Shown here in pieces: positions 1-5,838 of a stretch of 7,100 bases of DNA. Position 1 is the first letter of the stretch; every line of letters begins with the position of its first letter. This DNA is from Hyphomicrobiales bacterium (lineage in GTDB: Bacteria; Pseudomonadota; Alphaproteobacteria; Rhizobiales; Aestuariivirgaceae). The position numbers were made by a program, and so were the translations under genes. Under the pieces are notes generated by a model, which saw only the letters and a list, made by a program, of their open reading frames with translations, searched no databases and was not told where the DNA came from. The DNA lies in assembly GCA_027051995.1 (NCBI GenBank), contig JALUFY010000401.1, positions 668 to 7,767 of the forward strand. Direction: 5' to 3'.

Positions 1-1
1 T

Positions 2-646
2 TTCGTCGCGGGCGATCCCGGGAAATTCGCCCCCTTCGCGGCGGAGGCCCGCGTGCGCGTGGGCGAGGAATTGAAGCTCACCGATGCCGATCAGTTCGCC
101 TTCTGCTGGATCGTCGATTTCCCCATGTTCGAATGGAACGAGGAGGAAGGCCGCATCGACTTCTCGCACAATCCCTTCTCCATGCCCCAGGGCGGGCTGG
201 AGGCTCTCGAAGCGGCGGAAAAGGCGCTGGCCGAGGGCGATACCGGCCCGGCGCTGGCCATGAAGGCCTGGCAGTATGACATCGTCTGCAACGGCATCGA
301 GCTGTCGTCCGGGGCCATCAGAAATCATCTGCCGGAGGTGATGAAAAAGGCCTTCGGCATCGCAGGCTATCCGCCGGAGGTGGTGGAGGAGAGCTTCGGC
401 GCCCTCTACCGCGCCTTCCAGTATGGCGCGCCGCCCCATGGCGGCATCGCCCCGGGGCTCGACCGCATGGTCATGCTGCTGGCCGACGAGCCCAACATCC
501 GCGAGGTGGTCATGTTCCCCATGAACCAGCAGGCCGAGGATCTGCTGATGAACGCCCCGGCGGAACTCTCCCCCAGTCAGCTGCGCGAACTGCACCTGCG
601 CGTCATGCAGCCGAAGAAGAAGGCCGGGGAGAAGACGGATGGCTGA
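2..646 (+). CDS. aspS: Aspartyl-tRNA synthetase, C-terminal part (5' end outside window)
   Basis: Class II aminoacyl-tRNA synthetase that charges tRNA with aspartate in the cytoplasm. The reading frame is open from base 2, so the 214 visible residues are only the C-terminal part of a protein that is normally close to 590 residues. Visible family landmarks are the [15 protein letters not shown] segment, the HNPF motif, the [13 protein letters not shown] stretch of the catalytic core, and class II motif 3 (GLDR, nt 455-466, with the ATP-binding arginine) followed by [15 protein letters not shown]. The end matches the bacterial AspRS C-terminus, including the [14 protein letters not shown] tail. 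Many alphaproteobacterial AspRS enzymes also charge tRNA(Asn), but the fragment does not show which type this is. The stop codon lies inside the next gene (8-nt overlap), which suggests co-transcription and translational coupling. Confidence 0.96.
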   Translation, partial: FVAGDPGKFAPFAAEARVRVGEELKLTDADQFAFCWIVDFPMFEWNEEEGRIDFSHNPFSMPQGGLEALEAAEKALAEGDTGPALAMKAWQYDIVCNGIELSSGAIRNHLPEVMKKAFGIAGYPPEVVEESFGALYRAFQYGAPPHGGIAPGLDRMVMLLADEPNIREVVMFPMNQQAEDLLMNAPAELSPSQLRELHLRVMQPKKKAGEKTDG

Positions 647-953
647 CGAAAAAAACATCCTGCCCCCCGAAGAGTGCGAGACTATGGAGCATGTGCGCGC
701 CGCCATCGACCGGCTGGACGAGGAGCTCATCGACCGGCTGGCCGAGCGGCTGGCCTATGTGGATCGCGCCTGGCAGATCAAGATGGGCACGTCGGAGGGC
801 GCCAGTGTGCCCTGGCGCATCCAGCAGGTGATCGACAAGGTGCGCGCCCGGGCGGAGGAAAAGGGCCTGCCGCCGCAGCTGGCCGAGGCCATCTGGCGGC
901 AGATGATCGGCTGGTTCATCCAGTATGAGGAAGAGCGCATGCGCCGGGACTGA
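639..953 (+). CDS. AroQ-class chorismate mutase / PchB-like small helical enzyme
   Basis: A 104-residue all-helical protein of the chorismate mutase type II (AroQ) fold, resembling PchB. Chorismate mutase converts chorismate to prephenate for Phe/Tyr synthesis; PchB is an isochorismate pyruvate lyase with weak mutase activity. Aligned by eye to PchB, active-site Arg14, Arg31 and Lys42 correspond to Arg20 (in VRAAIDR), Arg37 (in LAERLAY) and Lys48 (in WQIKM). The position of PchB Gln90 appears to be Glu97, although the alignment is looser there. The PPEECETM start and the [16 protein letters not shown] final helix fit the family. The ATG overlaps the last 8 nt of aspS. No siderophore or salicylate genes are nearby, so chorismate mutase is the more likely role. 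The fold is secure; the exact reaction is inferred. Confidence 0.85.
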   Translation: MADEKNILPPEECETMEHVRAAIDRLDEELIDRLAERLAYVDRAWQIKMGTSEGASVPWRIQQVIDKVRARAEEKGLPPQLAEAIWRQMIGWFIQYEEERMRRD

Positions 954-988
954 CGCGCCGCGCCGCTCGAAGGACAAGGAAACGCACC

Positions 989-1849
989 ATGCCCATTCCC
1001 CCGCTGCCCCCCGGCCTCGAGGAAAAGGACGTTGATCCGCTCATCGCGCGGGCCTTGGAGGAGGATCTGGCGGAGGCCGGGGACATCACCTGCCAGGCGG
1101 TGATCCCGCCCGATGTGCGCTTTTCCGGCGTCATGGCGGCGCGTCAGGAGATCATCGTGGCGGGCCTGCCGCTGGCGGCGCGGGTCTTCGCGCGGGTGTC
1201 GGACGAGATCGCCTTTCTGCCCGAGGCCGTGGATGGCGACAAAATCAACAAGGGCGGCGTGCTGGCGCGGCTGGAGGGCCCGGCGGCGGCGCTGCTGCCG
1301 GCGGAGCGGGTGGCGCTGAACCTGCTCCAGCATCTGTGCGGCATCGCCACGCAGACGCGGCGCTATGTGGAGGCCATCGCCGGCACCGGCTGCGTTCTGC
1401 TCGATACGCGCAAGACCATCCCCGGCCTGCGCAAGGTGGAGAAATACGCCACCCGCATGGGCGGGGCCTCCAACCACCGCATGGGGCTCTATGACGCCAT
1501 CCTGATAAAGGACAATCATCTGGCGGTCACCGGATCGGTGCACGAGGCGGTGCGCCGGGCGCGCGCGGCGGGCCATGCGCACATCGAGGTGGAATGCGAT
1601 ACCTTGGAGCAGGTGCGCGAGGCCATCGATGCCGGGGCGGAACGCCTCTTGCTGGACAACATGGACCCGCCCATGCTGCGCCGGGCGCTGAAAATCGTGG
1701 ACGGCAGGGCCAGGACGGAAGCCTCCGGCGGGGTGACGCTGGAAACCATCCACGCCATCGCCGCCACCGGCGTCGATTTCGTCTCCGTAGGCCGCATCAC
1801 CCAGTCCGCCCCGGCGGTGGACATCGGCCTGGACTGGCGGGCGGAGTGA
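989..1849 (+). CDS. nadC: Nicotinate-nucleotide pyrophosphorylase (carboxylating), quinolinate phosphoribosyltransferase
   Basis: Converts quinolinate and PRPP to nicotinate mononucleotide, CO2 and pyrophosphate in de novo NAD synthesis (cytoplasmic). At 286 residues it has the usual family length. The N-terminal part carries [13 protein letters not shown] (residues 22-34) and the central part [18 protein letters not shown] (about 104-121). The signature [17 protein letters not shown] follows (about 138-154), with [20 protein letters not shown] after it. Expected substrate-binding residues are visible: Arg107, Arg141, Lys142, His163, Arg164, Lys174, Glu202 and Asp223, with an ASGGV phosphate-binding segment near the C-terminus. 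The ATG is preceded by AAGGAAA (976-982) at good spacing. The gene lies 35 nt after the chorismate mutase-like gene and is probably co-transcribed with it. nadA and nadB are not in the window. Confidence 0.97.
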   Translation: MPIPPLPPGLEEKDVDPLIARALEEDLAEAGDITCQAVIPPDVRFSGVMAARQEIIVAGLPLAARVFARVSDEIAFLPEAVDGDKINKGGVLARLEGPAAALLPAERVALNLLQHLCGIATQTRRYVEAIAGTGCVLLDTRKTIPGLRKVEKYATRMGGASNHRMGLYDAILIKDNHLAVTGSVHEAVRRARAAGHAHIEVECDTLEQVREAIDAGAERLLLDNMDPPMLRRALKIVDGRARTEASGGVTLETIHAIAATGVDFVSVGRITQSAPAVDIGLDWRAE

Positions 1850-1864
1850 ACGCCACGGTGAAAA

Positions 1865-1904
1865 AGCCCCCGCGCAAGGGCTCTTTGCGCGCCCGGCGGG
1901 GGCT
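1865..1904 (-). terminator. GC-rich two-part hairpin between nadC and aat (terminator-like on the minus strand)
   Basis: An outer stem pairs 1865-1870 with 1899-1904 (AGCCCC/GGGGCT). An inner 7-bp stem pairs 1871-1877 with 1885-1891 (CGCGCAA/TTGCGCG). An asymmetric bulge (1892-1898) lies between them. Five A residues (1861-1865) sit on the left, so the hairpin is followed by a T-run only when read on the minus strand; read on the plus strand there is no U-tract. No minus-strand gene ends here, so an intrinsic terminator role is uncertain. It may instead pause transcription or shape the start of aat: the G-run in front of the ATG at 1908 is locked in the outer stem. Confidence 0.45.
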
Positions 1905-1919
1905 GCTATGGAACGCGGC

Positions 1920-2570
1920 ATGACGACGCCGGTTACGCCAGAACTGTTGTTGCGCGCCTATGCCTCCGGGGTGTTCCCCATGGCGGAGTCGGCGGATGAT
2001 CCGGATATCTTCTGGGTGGAGCCGGCGCTGCGCGGCATTATCCCGCTCAATGGCCTGCACATTTCGCGGCGGCTGGCGCGCACCATCCGCCAGCGGCCTT
2101 TCGAGGTGCGCGTCAACAGCGCCTTCGACGCGGTGGTGGAAGGCTGCGCCGAGCCGCGCCCGGGGCGCGAGAACACCTGGATCAACGCCACCATCCGCCG
2201 CCTCTATGGCCGCCTGCACGAGATGGGCCACGCCCATTCGGTGGAATGCTGGCGCGATAGCCGGCTCGCCGGCGGGCTCTACGGGGTGCATCTGAACGGG
2301 GCCTTCTTCGGCGAGAGCATGTTCTCGCGCCAAAGGGACGCCTCCAAGGTGGCCCTGGCGCATCTGGTGGCGCGGCTGAACGCCGGAGGATTCGCCCTGC
2401 TCGACACCCAGTTCATCACTCCGCATCTGGCCTCCATGGGCGCGGAGGAAATTCCCCGCGAAGACTACCTGGCCCGCCTCGGCCACGCCCTGCGCCTGCG
2501 CGGAGACTTCCACGCCTTCAAGGCGGACGACGATGCGGAGAAAGTCCTGCGGCTTGCGGGTTATCCTTGA
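1920..2570 (+). CDS. aat: Leucyl/phenylalanyl-tRNA--protein transferase
   Basis: Transfers Leu or Phe from charged tRNA to proteins with an N-terminal Arg or Lys, marking them for ClpS/ClpAP degradation (N-end rule, cytoplasm). With the start at 1920 the protein has 216 residues. It shows [16 protein letters not shown] (8-23), [13 protein letters not shown] (31-43), the central HSVECW (106-111) with [19 protein letters not shown] (118-136), DASK, and [18 protein letters not shown] near the end; together these diagnose the family. An in-frame ATG at 1908 would add four residues (MERG), but its upstream G-run lies inside a hairpin and homologues usually begin just before TPELLLRAY, so 1920 is preferred. 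The last codons (Ala-Gly-Tyr-Pro) lie in an 11-bp direct repeat, and the TGA stop comes from the DNA just after that repeat. The stop may therefore have been supplied by the inserted cassette. Confidence 0.96.
   Translation: MTTPVTPELLLRAYASGVFPMAESADDPDIFWVEPALRGIIPLNGLHISRRLARTIRQRPFEVRVNSAFDAVVEGCAEPRPGRENTWINATIRRLYGRLHEMGHAHSVECWRDSRLAGGLYGVHLNGAFFGESMFSRQRDASKVALAHLVARLNAGGFALLDTQFITPHLASMGAEEIPREDYLARLGHALRLRGDFHAFKADDDAEKVLRLAGYP
2556..2566 (+). repeat. Left copy of 11-bp direct repeat flanking the RM-vsr cassette
   Basis: GCGGGTTATCC, identical to 5390-5400. It encodes the last residues of aat. Extending five bases to the left, three of five also match the other copy (GGCTT versus GGTTG), giving 14 of 16 overall. 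Confidence 0.8.
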
Positions 2571-2590
2571 TATTGAAATAAGCTCCTGCT

Positions 2591-2626
2591 TTGTTCCGAT
2601 ATTAATTTTGTTCTTGTCTTGTTCCG
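2591..2626 (+). repeat. Three TTGTTC repeats upstream of the methyltransferase promoter
   Basis: TTGTTCCG at 2591-2598, TTGTTC at 2608-2613 and TTGTTCCG at 2619-2626, starting 17 and then 11 bases apart. They lie in the AT-rich leader just upstream of, and overlapping, the likely promoter. They could be binding sites for a regulator of the restriction-modification genes, or simply low-complexity AT-rich DNA. No controller gene is visible. Confidence 0.35.
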
Positions 2627-2664
2627 TTTTGTGGCATATAAAACAGGCAATTTCCGCCGGAGGG
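2614..2664 (+). promoter_or_regulatory. Likely sigma-70 type promoter and ribosome binding site for the methyltransferase-endonuclease operon
   Basis: A -35 like TTGTCT (2614-2619) is followed after 17 bp by a -10 like TATAAA (2637-2642), in the most AT-rich stretch of the window. A transcript would begin near 2649. GGAGGG (2659-2664) then lies 7 nt before the methyltransferase ATG at 2672. The spacing and matches are good, but this is motif-based only. No terminator separates aat from this promoter, so read-through from aat is also possible. Confidence 0.55.
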
Positions 2665-2671
2665 AAATATC

Positions 2672-3739
2672 ATGGGGACGGCCTCTTTTCGATTCATAGA
2701 CCTGTTCGCCGGTATCGGCGGATTGCGCATGGGCTTTGAGTCCATCGGCGGGAAATGCGTTTTTACCTCGGAATGGGATAAATTCGCCTGTCAGACATAC
2801 AGGGCGAATTTTCATGATTCTCCGGAGCATGTTTTCGCCGGAGACATCACCAGAGTTGATGCGGACAGCATCCCCGCCCACGATGTGCTCCTCGCGGGCT
2901 TTCCATGCCAGCCTTTTTCCATCGCCGGAGTCAGCAAGAAGAACGCCCTGGGGCGGGCGCATGGATTCCGATGCGAAACTCAGGGAACCCTGTTTTTCGA
3001 CGTGGCCAGAATTATCGCCCATCACAGGCCCGCCCTGTTCCTGCTGGAGAATGTGAAAAACCTGCTCAGCCATGACTCGGGCAGGACGTTTTCAGTCATC
3101 AGGCGAACGCTTGAAACCGAGCTCGGCTATGATATTTCCTGGCGCGTCGTGGACGCCAGCGGTTTCGTGCCTCAGCATCGCGAACGCATTTTTATTGTTG
3201 GTGTGAGACATGATCTGGCCTGTCCCGTGGATCTGGATTCCCTCGCTATCCCCGATGCCCGGAGCGGCCCGCGCATCGGGAGCATTCTGCATCCGGAAGA
3301 CGGCACGGAAAGGCCGGAACATCCCTACACGGATCATGATGGCCGTGTGGCGCGGAAGTATGTCCTGTCGGACAGGCTCTGGGAATACCTGAAGAACTAC
3401 GCGGATAAGCATCGCGCGAAAGGGAACGGATTTGGTTTTGGCCTGGTCGGGCCGGAAGATATCGCACGCACTCTCTCCGCCAGGTATTACAAGGATGGGT
3501 CGGAAATCCTCGTTGACAGGGGGGCGGGACGCAATCCCCGGCGCCTGACCCCACGCGAATGCGCGAGGCTCATGGGCTTTGACGGGCCACGAAGCGCAGG
3601 TTTCGTCATTCCCGTTTCGGATACCCAGGCCTACAGGCAATTCGGCAATGCCGTCGTGGTGCCGGTCATCCGGGCAATCGCGCGGCATATGAAGCCGGTC
3701 ATCATGAAAACAATCCCGGTTCCCATCGCGGCGGAATGA
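2672..3739 (+). CDS. DNA (cytosine-5)-methyltransferase, Dcm/M.EcoRII type, predicted target CCWGG
   Basis: Modification enzyme that transfers a methyl group from SAM to C5 of cytosine in its target. The 355 residues show the C5-MTase motifs in order: SAM-binding [10 protein letters not shown] (8-17), GFPCQPFS with catalytic Cys79, LLENVKNL with Glu126 (motif IV), PQHRERI (167-173, motif VIII), [14 protein letters not shown] (290-303, motif IX) and [14 protein letters not shown] (319-332, motif X). The target-recognition region [14 protein letters not shown] plus [12 protein letters not shown] closely matches what I recall of E. coli Dcm and M.EcoRII, so CCWGG is likely; the related SsoII group (CCNGG) is the alternative. 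It lacks the long N-terminal extension of Dcm/M.EcoRII (about 470-480 residues) and the helix-turn-helix N-terminus of M.SsoII. It is followed after 16 nt by the endonuclease gene on the same strand and has its own AT-rich promoter and good RBS. Confidence 0.95.
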   Translation: MGTASFRFIDLFAGIGGLRMGFESIGGKCVFTSEWDKFACQTYRANFHDSPEHVFAGDITRVDADSIPAHDVLLAGFPCQPFSIAGVSKKNALGRAHGFRCETQGTLFFDVARIIAHHRPALFLLENVKNLLSHDSGRTFSVIRRTLETELGYDISWRVVDASGFVPQHRERIFIVGVRHDLACPVDLDSLAIPDARSGPRIGSILHPEDGTERPEHPYTDHDGRVARKYVLSDRLWEYLKNYADKHRAKGNGFGFGLVGPEDIARTLSARYYKDGSEILVDRGAGRNPRRLTPRECARLMGFDGPRSAGFVIPVSDTQAYRQFGNAVVVPVIRAIARHMKPVIMKTIPVPIAAE

Positions 3740-3755
3740 TGGAGGACAGGCCGGA

Positions 3756-4982
3756 ATGAGCGCGCCGCAACTGTCATCACTCTTCACGGGCGTCGCCGTA
3801 AAGATACTCTCGGCTGTCGAGGCGGAGCAGGCACGATCCAATCAGCATGAATTCAATGGCATCGCGGCGCTGAAACCTCTCCTCGGTGATAAGAGGCAGG
3901 AGCGCATACAGGCGAAATTCCTGTATCTGGGAGATGAAAACGAAGGGATTTCCGATGAAGGCTTCCTGACGTGGTATGACGCCAGAGAGCGCAATCCGGC
4001 CCGCTCGGAATGGCGGCTCTATTTCCGCCGCACCGAAGTCATGAACATCGCCGCCGCAGGCGACCTTCTTCTGTTGGCCAGACGCCCGGACGGCACTTTT
4101 GTCGTCATCGTCACGCCGCCGGATTCCGGCTTTGTACCCGGATTGCTGCGGCTGTTCGGCGTAACGGACGGCCTTGAGGAACATTTCAGATTCCGAAATA
4201 CCGCGGATGACGGGCGCGGACTGGATTTTGCCTCCCGTTTTATCCTCGAAGAACTCGGAATAGCTGGCGGAGAAGAAGAAGACGCGAAAATCATCGAGCT
4301 CGTCGGCCGGATGCGTGGTGACGGGCCATTCCGCTTTCCTTCCACGAGACACATATCCGCGCTGGCGCGGGAACACGCGGAGGCTCCCGATCCCAGAGAC
4401 GATCCGGACGCCGCCCTGCTGGCCTGGCTGGATTATGAGGGAAAACTTTTCGCCCACATGGAACGGGCCGTCCTCGGAGAGCGTATTGCGGCGGGCTTCA
4501 TGAAAGATGGCGAACCGGATGTTGATAATTTTCTTGAAACGGCTCTGTCCGTTCTCAACAGGCGCAAATCCCGCATGGGGCTTTCACTCGAGAATCATAC
4601 GGAACAAATTCTCCGCCTGTGGAATATCGCATACACGCGCGGAGCCGTGACCGAAGGGCGCTCCAGACCGGATTTTCTTTTTCCGGGGGAACGGGAATAC
4701 CATGACCCCGCCTTTGATCCGGAGCGCCTGGACATGCTTGGCGTCAAGTCCACCCTGAAGGACAGATGGCGGCAGGTTCTCGCCGAAGCGGCGCGCATCG
4801 CCGAAAAGCACCTGCTCACCATACAGCCGGGTGTATCCGTGAATCAGATGGATGAAATGCAGCGCAACAGTCTGAGACTGGTCGTGCCAGCCGAACTGCA
4901 CGCCGCATACGGGGAAAACGCGGGGCGGCTTCTTTCAATGAAGGACTTCCTGCGCATGATTACCATCAAACAGAATCGATGA
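3756..4982 (+). CDS. EcoRII-like type II (IIE) restriction endonuclease
   Basis: Predicted restriction partner of the upstream methyltransferase, cutting unmethylated CCWGG. The length of 408 residues matches EcoRII (404). The N-terminal half (about 1-180), with TWYDARERNPARSEWRLYF (72-90) and GDLLLLARRPDG, resembles the EcoRII-N effector-DNA-binding domain, which in EcoRII restrains cleavage until a second site is bound. The C-terminal half is the PD-(D/E)XK-type catalytic domain: RRKSRMGLSLENH (269-281), TEGRSRPDFLFPG (299-311), LGVKSTLKDRWRQ (328-340), then an EAARI helix. Asp306, Tyr315, Lys331 and Glu344 fall exactly 7 residues after the EcoRII residues I recall as catalytic (Asp299, Tyr308, Lys324, Glu337), so the site looks intact. 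A GGAGGA RBS (3741-3746) lies 9 nt before the ATG. The last 17 nt overlap the convergent vsr. Function is inferred from the motifs. Confidence 0.92.
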   Translation: MSAPQLSSLFTGVAVKILSAVEAEQARSNQHEFNGIAALKPLLGDKRQERIQAKFLYLGDENEGISDEGFLTWYDARERNPARSEWRLYFRRTEVMNIAAAGDLLLLARRPDGTFVVIVTPPDSGFVPGLLRLFGVTDGLEEHFRFRNTADDGRGLDFASRFILEELGIAGGEEEDAKIIELVGRMRGDGPFRFPSTRHISALAREHAEAPDPRDDPDAALLAWLDYEGKLFAHMERAVLGERIAAGFMKDGEPDVDNFLETALSVLNRRKSRMGLSLENHTEQILRLWNIAYTRGAVTEGRSRPDFLFPGEREYHDPAFDPERLDMLGVKSTLKDRWRQVLAEAARIAEKHLLTIQPGVSVNQMDEMQRNSLRLVVPAELHAAYGENAGRLLSMKDFLRMITIKQNR

Positions 4983-5382
4983 TGCGTTCCCTGATTATTT
5001 TTTCGAGTGTATCCGGGTCTTCCGTTTCACATTCCCAGATGATGACCGGCTTCCAGCCGGCGGCGGCCAGTCCGGCGGCGGCTCTTTCATCCCGCGCGAC
5101 ATTGTCGCGGAATTTCCCCTGCCAGAAATCAACCCGGCTCTTTGGCTCATAGGCCTTCGGACACCCGGGATGCCGATGCCAGAAACATCCATGCACGAAA
5201 AGGGCTATGCGCCTTCCGGGAAAAACAAGGTCGGGCGTTCCCGGAAGATCCTTCCTGTGCAATCTGAACCGCAACCCCATGGCGTGCGCCATGCGGCGGA
5301 CACGCAGCTCCGGCCTGGTGTCCCTGCTCCTGATCCTGGCCATCAGGGCGGAACGGCGTTCTGGCGATATGATGTCCGTCAT
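4966..5382 (-). CDS. vsr: Very short patch repair endonuclease Vsr
   Basis: Nicks DNA 5' of the T in T:G mismatches formed when 5-methylcytosine deaminates in the Dcm-type site, starting repair back to C:G. At 138 residues it is the normal length. SPERRSALMARIRSRDTRPE (6-25) is the family N-terminus. Catalytic Asp51 (in GTPD), His64 and His69 (in HGCFWHRH) keep the same numbers as in E. coli Vsr, and Glu25 is present. Likely zinc ligands are Cys66, His71, Cys74 and Cys118; the third and fourth are shifted by one relative to E. coli. FW (86-87) and IIWECE also fit. The gene runs against the endonuclease (17-nt tail overlap) and lies 12 nt after the DUF2155 stop. I see no Shine-Dalgarno match in front of it, so it may be translated by reinitiation from the upstream operon. 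Confidence 0.95.
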   Translation of the reverse strand: MTDIISPERRSALMARIRSRDTRPELRVRRMAHAMGLRFRLHRKDLPGTPDLVFPGRRIALFVHGCFWHRHPGCPKAYEPKSRVDFWQGKFRDNVARDERAAAGLAAAGWKPVIIWECETEDPDTLEKIIRERIIDSV

Positions 5383-5389
5383 CAGGTTG

Positions 5390-5400
5390 GCGGGTTATCC
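5390..5400 (+). repeat. Right copy of 11-bp direct repeat flanking the RM-vsr cassette
   Basis: GCGGGTTATCC, identical to 2556-2566. On the minus strand this copy contains the TAA stop of the DUF2155 gene (5395-5397). It begins only 7 nt upstream of the vsr ATG, so the cassette contributes almost no leader to vsr. Confidence 0.8.
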
Positions 5401-5838
5401 GGGCTGATCGGGGGTGGTTTGCGGAGGTATGGCGGAAGGGTCCTTGCCGCCCTTGCAGCCGGTCAGCCAGACGTCGAAGACCGGGTGCTCGACGGCGTTC
5501 AGGCCGGGGCTTTCGGCGTTCATCCAGCCGGTGAAAATGCGCTTGCGGCCGGTTTCGCGGCCATCCGTCACCTGTCTTTCGTCCACCTCGACGAAGGCCA
5601 TGGTGCGCGGCTCCTCGGTGATGGGCCGGGTGTGGCAGGCGCGCGGGGTGACATAGAGCGCGCCAAAGCGCACCGTGGAGCCCACGGGCACGGAAAAACT
5701 GGTGATCTTGCCGGTGATCTTGTCCAGCCCGGAGAAAATGGCGACGGGGTTCTCGATGGGCGCGGCGAGGCCGGGCGCGGCCTGCGCGGTCAGGGCCGCG
5801 AGCAGGGCGGCCAGGGGGAATGTCATCCGGTTCGTCAC
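5395..5838 (-). CDS. DUF2155 domain-containing secreted protein
   Basis: Conserved alphaproteobacterial protein of unknown function, predicted to be periplasmic. From the GTG start it has 147 residues: a signal peptide (basic residue Arg4, then the hydrophobic stretch FPLAALLAALTAQAA, probable cleavage near GLAA at 23-26), followed by AIFSGLDKITGKI (33-45), FGALYVTPRAC (58-68) and the diagnostic RIFTGWMNAESPGLNAVEHP (100-119) with VFDVWLTGCK after it. Two cysteines (68 and 128) could form a disulfide in the periplasm. The GTG at 5838 is chosen because it overlaps the upstream methyltransferase stop (GTGA), has GAAGGA 6 nt before it, and keeps the charged signal-peptide start. An internal ATG at 5826 is the alternative. 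The stop codon lies inside the right copy of the 11-bp repeat. No function should be assigned beyond the family name. Confidence 0.88.
   Translation of the reverse strand: MTNRMTFPLAALLAALTAQAAPGLAAPIENPVAIFSGLDKITGKITSFSVPVGSTVRFGALYVTPRACHTRPITEEPRTMAFVEVDERQVTDGRETGRKRIFTGWMNAESPGLNAVEHPVFDVWLTGCKGGKDPSAIPPQTTPDQPG

Larger units (their letters stand above)
2567..5400. mobile_element. Putative inserted restriction-modification-vsr cassette
   Basis: A segment of about 2.8 kb bounded by GCGGGTTATCC direct repeats. It carries a C5-methyltransferase, an EcoRII-like nuclease and a Vsr nuclease between two housekeeping genes. Its left end is strikingly AT-rich, and the coding DNA inside is generally less GC-rich than the flanks; two hand-counted and rather extreme 60-base samples are 3901-3960 at 47% and 1261-1320 at 83%. 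I see no transposase, integrase, tRNA gene or terminal inverted repeats. Removing the segment with one repeat copy restores intact convergent ends of aat and the DUF2155 gene. The mechanism is unknown: target duplication on insertion or homology-mediated joining would both fit. The ends are ambiguous within the repeat (2556-5389 is equivalent). Confidence 0.6.

Noticed and set aside
755..1921. Long open frame on the minus strand (388 codons) across the chorismate mutase-like gene and nadC
   Set aside because: It is the antisense shadow of nadC, which is unmistakable. The translation is an Arg/His/Gln-rich composition artefact.
2533..2739. Small plus-strand frame with a hydrophobic segment spanning the aat-methyltransferase gap
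   Set aside because: It overlaps the end of aat and the start of the methyltransferase in another frame, has no good RBS, and its hydrophobic stretch is simply the translation of the T-rich leader.
2561..3073. Minus-strand frame across the methyltransferase leader, considered as an antitoxin or controller gene
   Set aside because: No helix-turn-helix or other motif is visible, and it lies antisense to conserved methyltransferase motifs I-IV.
2567..5400. Transposon or integron-like ends, tRNA attachment site or transposase in the cassette
   Set aside because: I compared both inner ends and found no inverted repeats. There is no tRNA gene at the border and no frame resembling a transposase or integrase.
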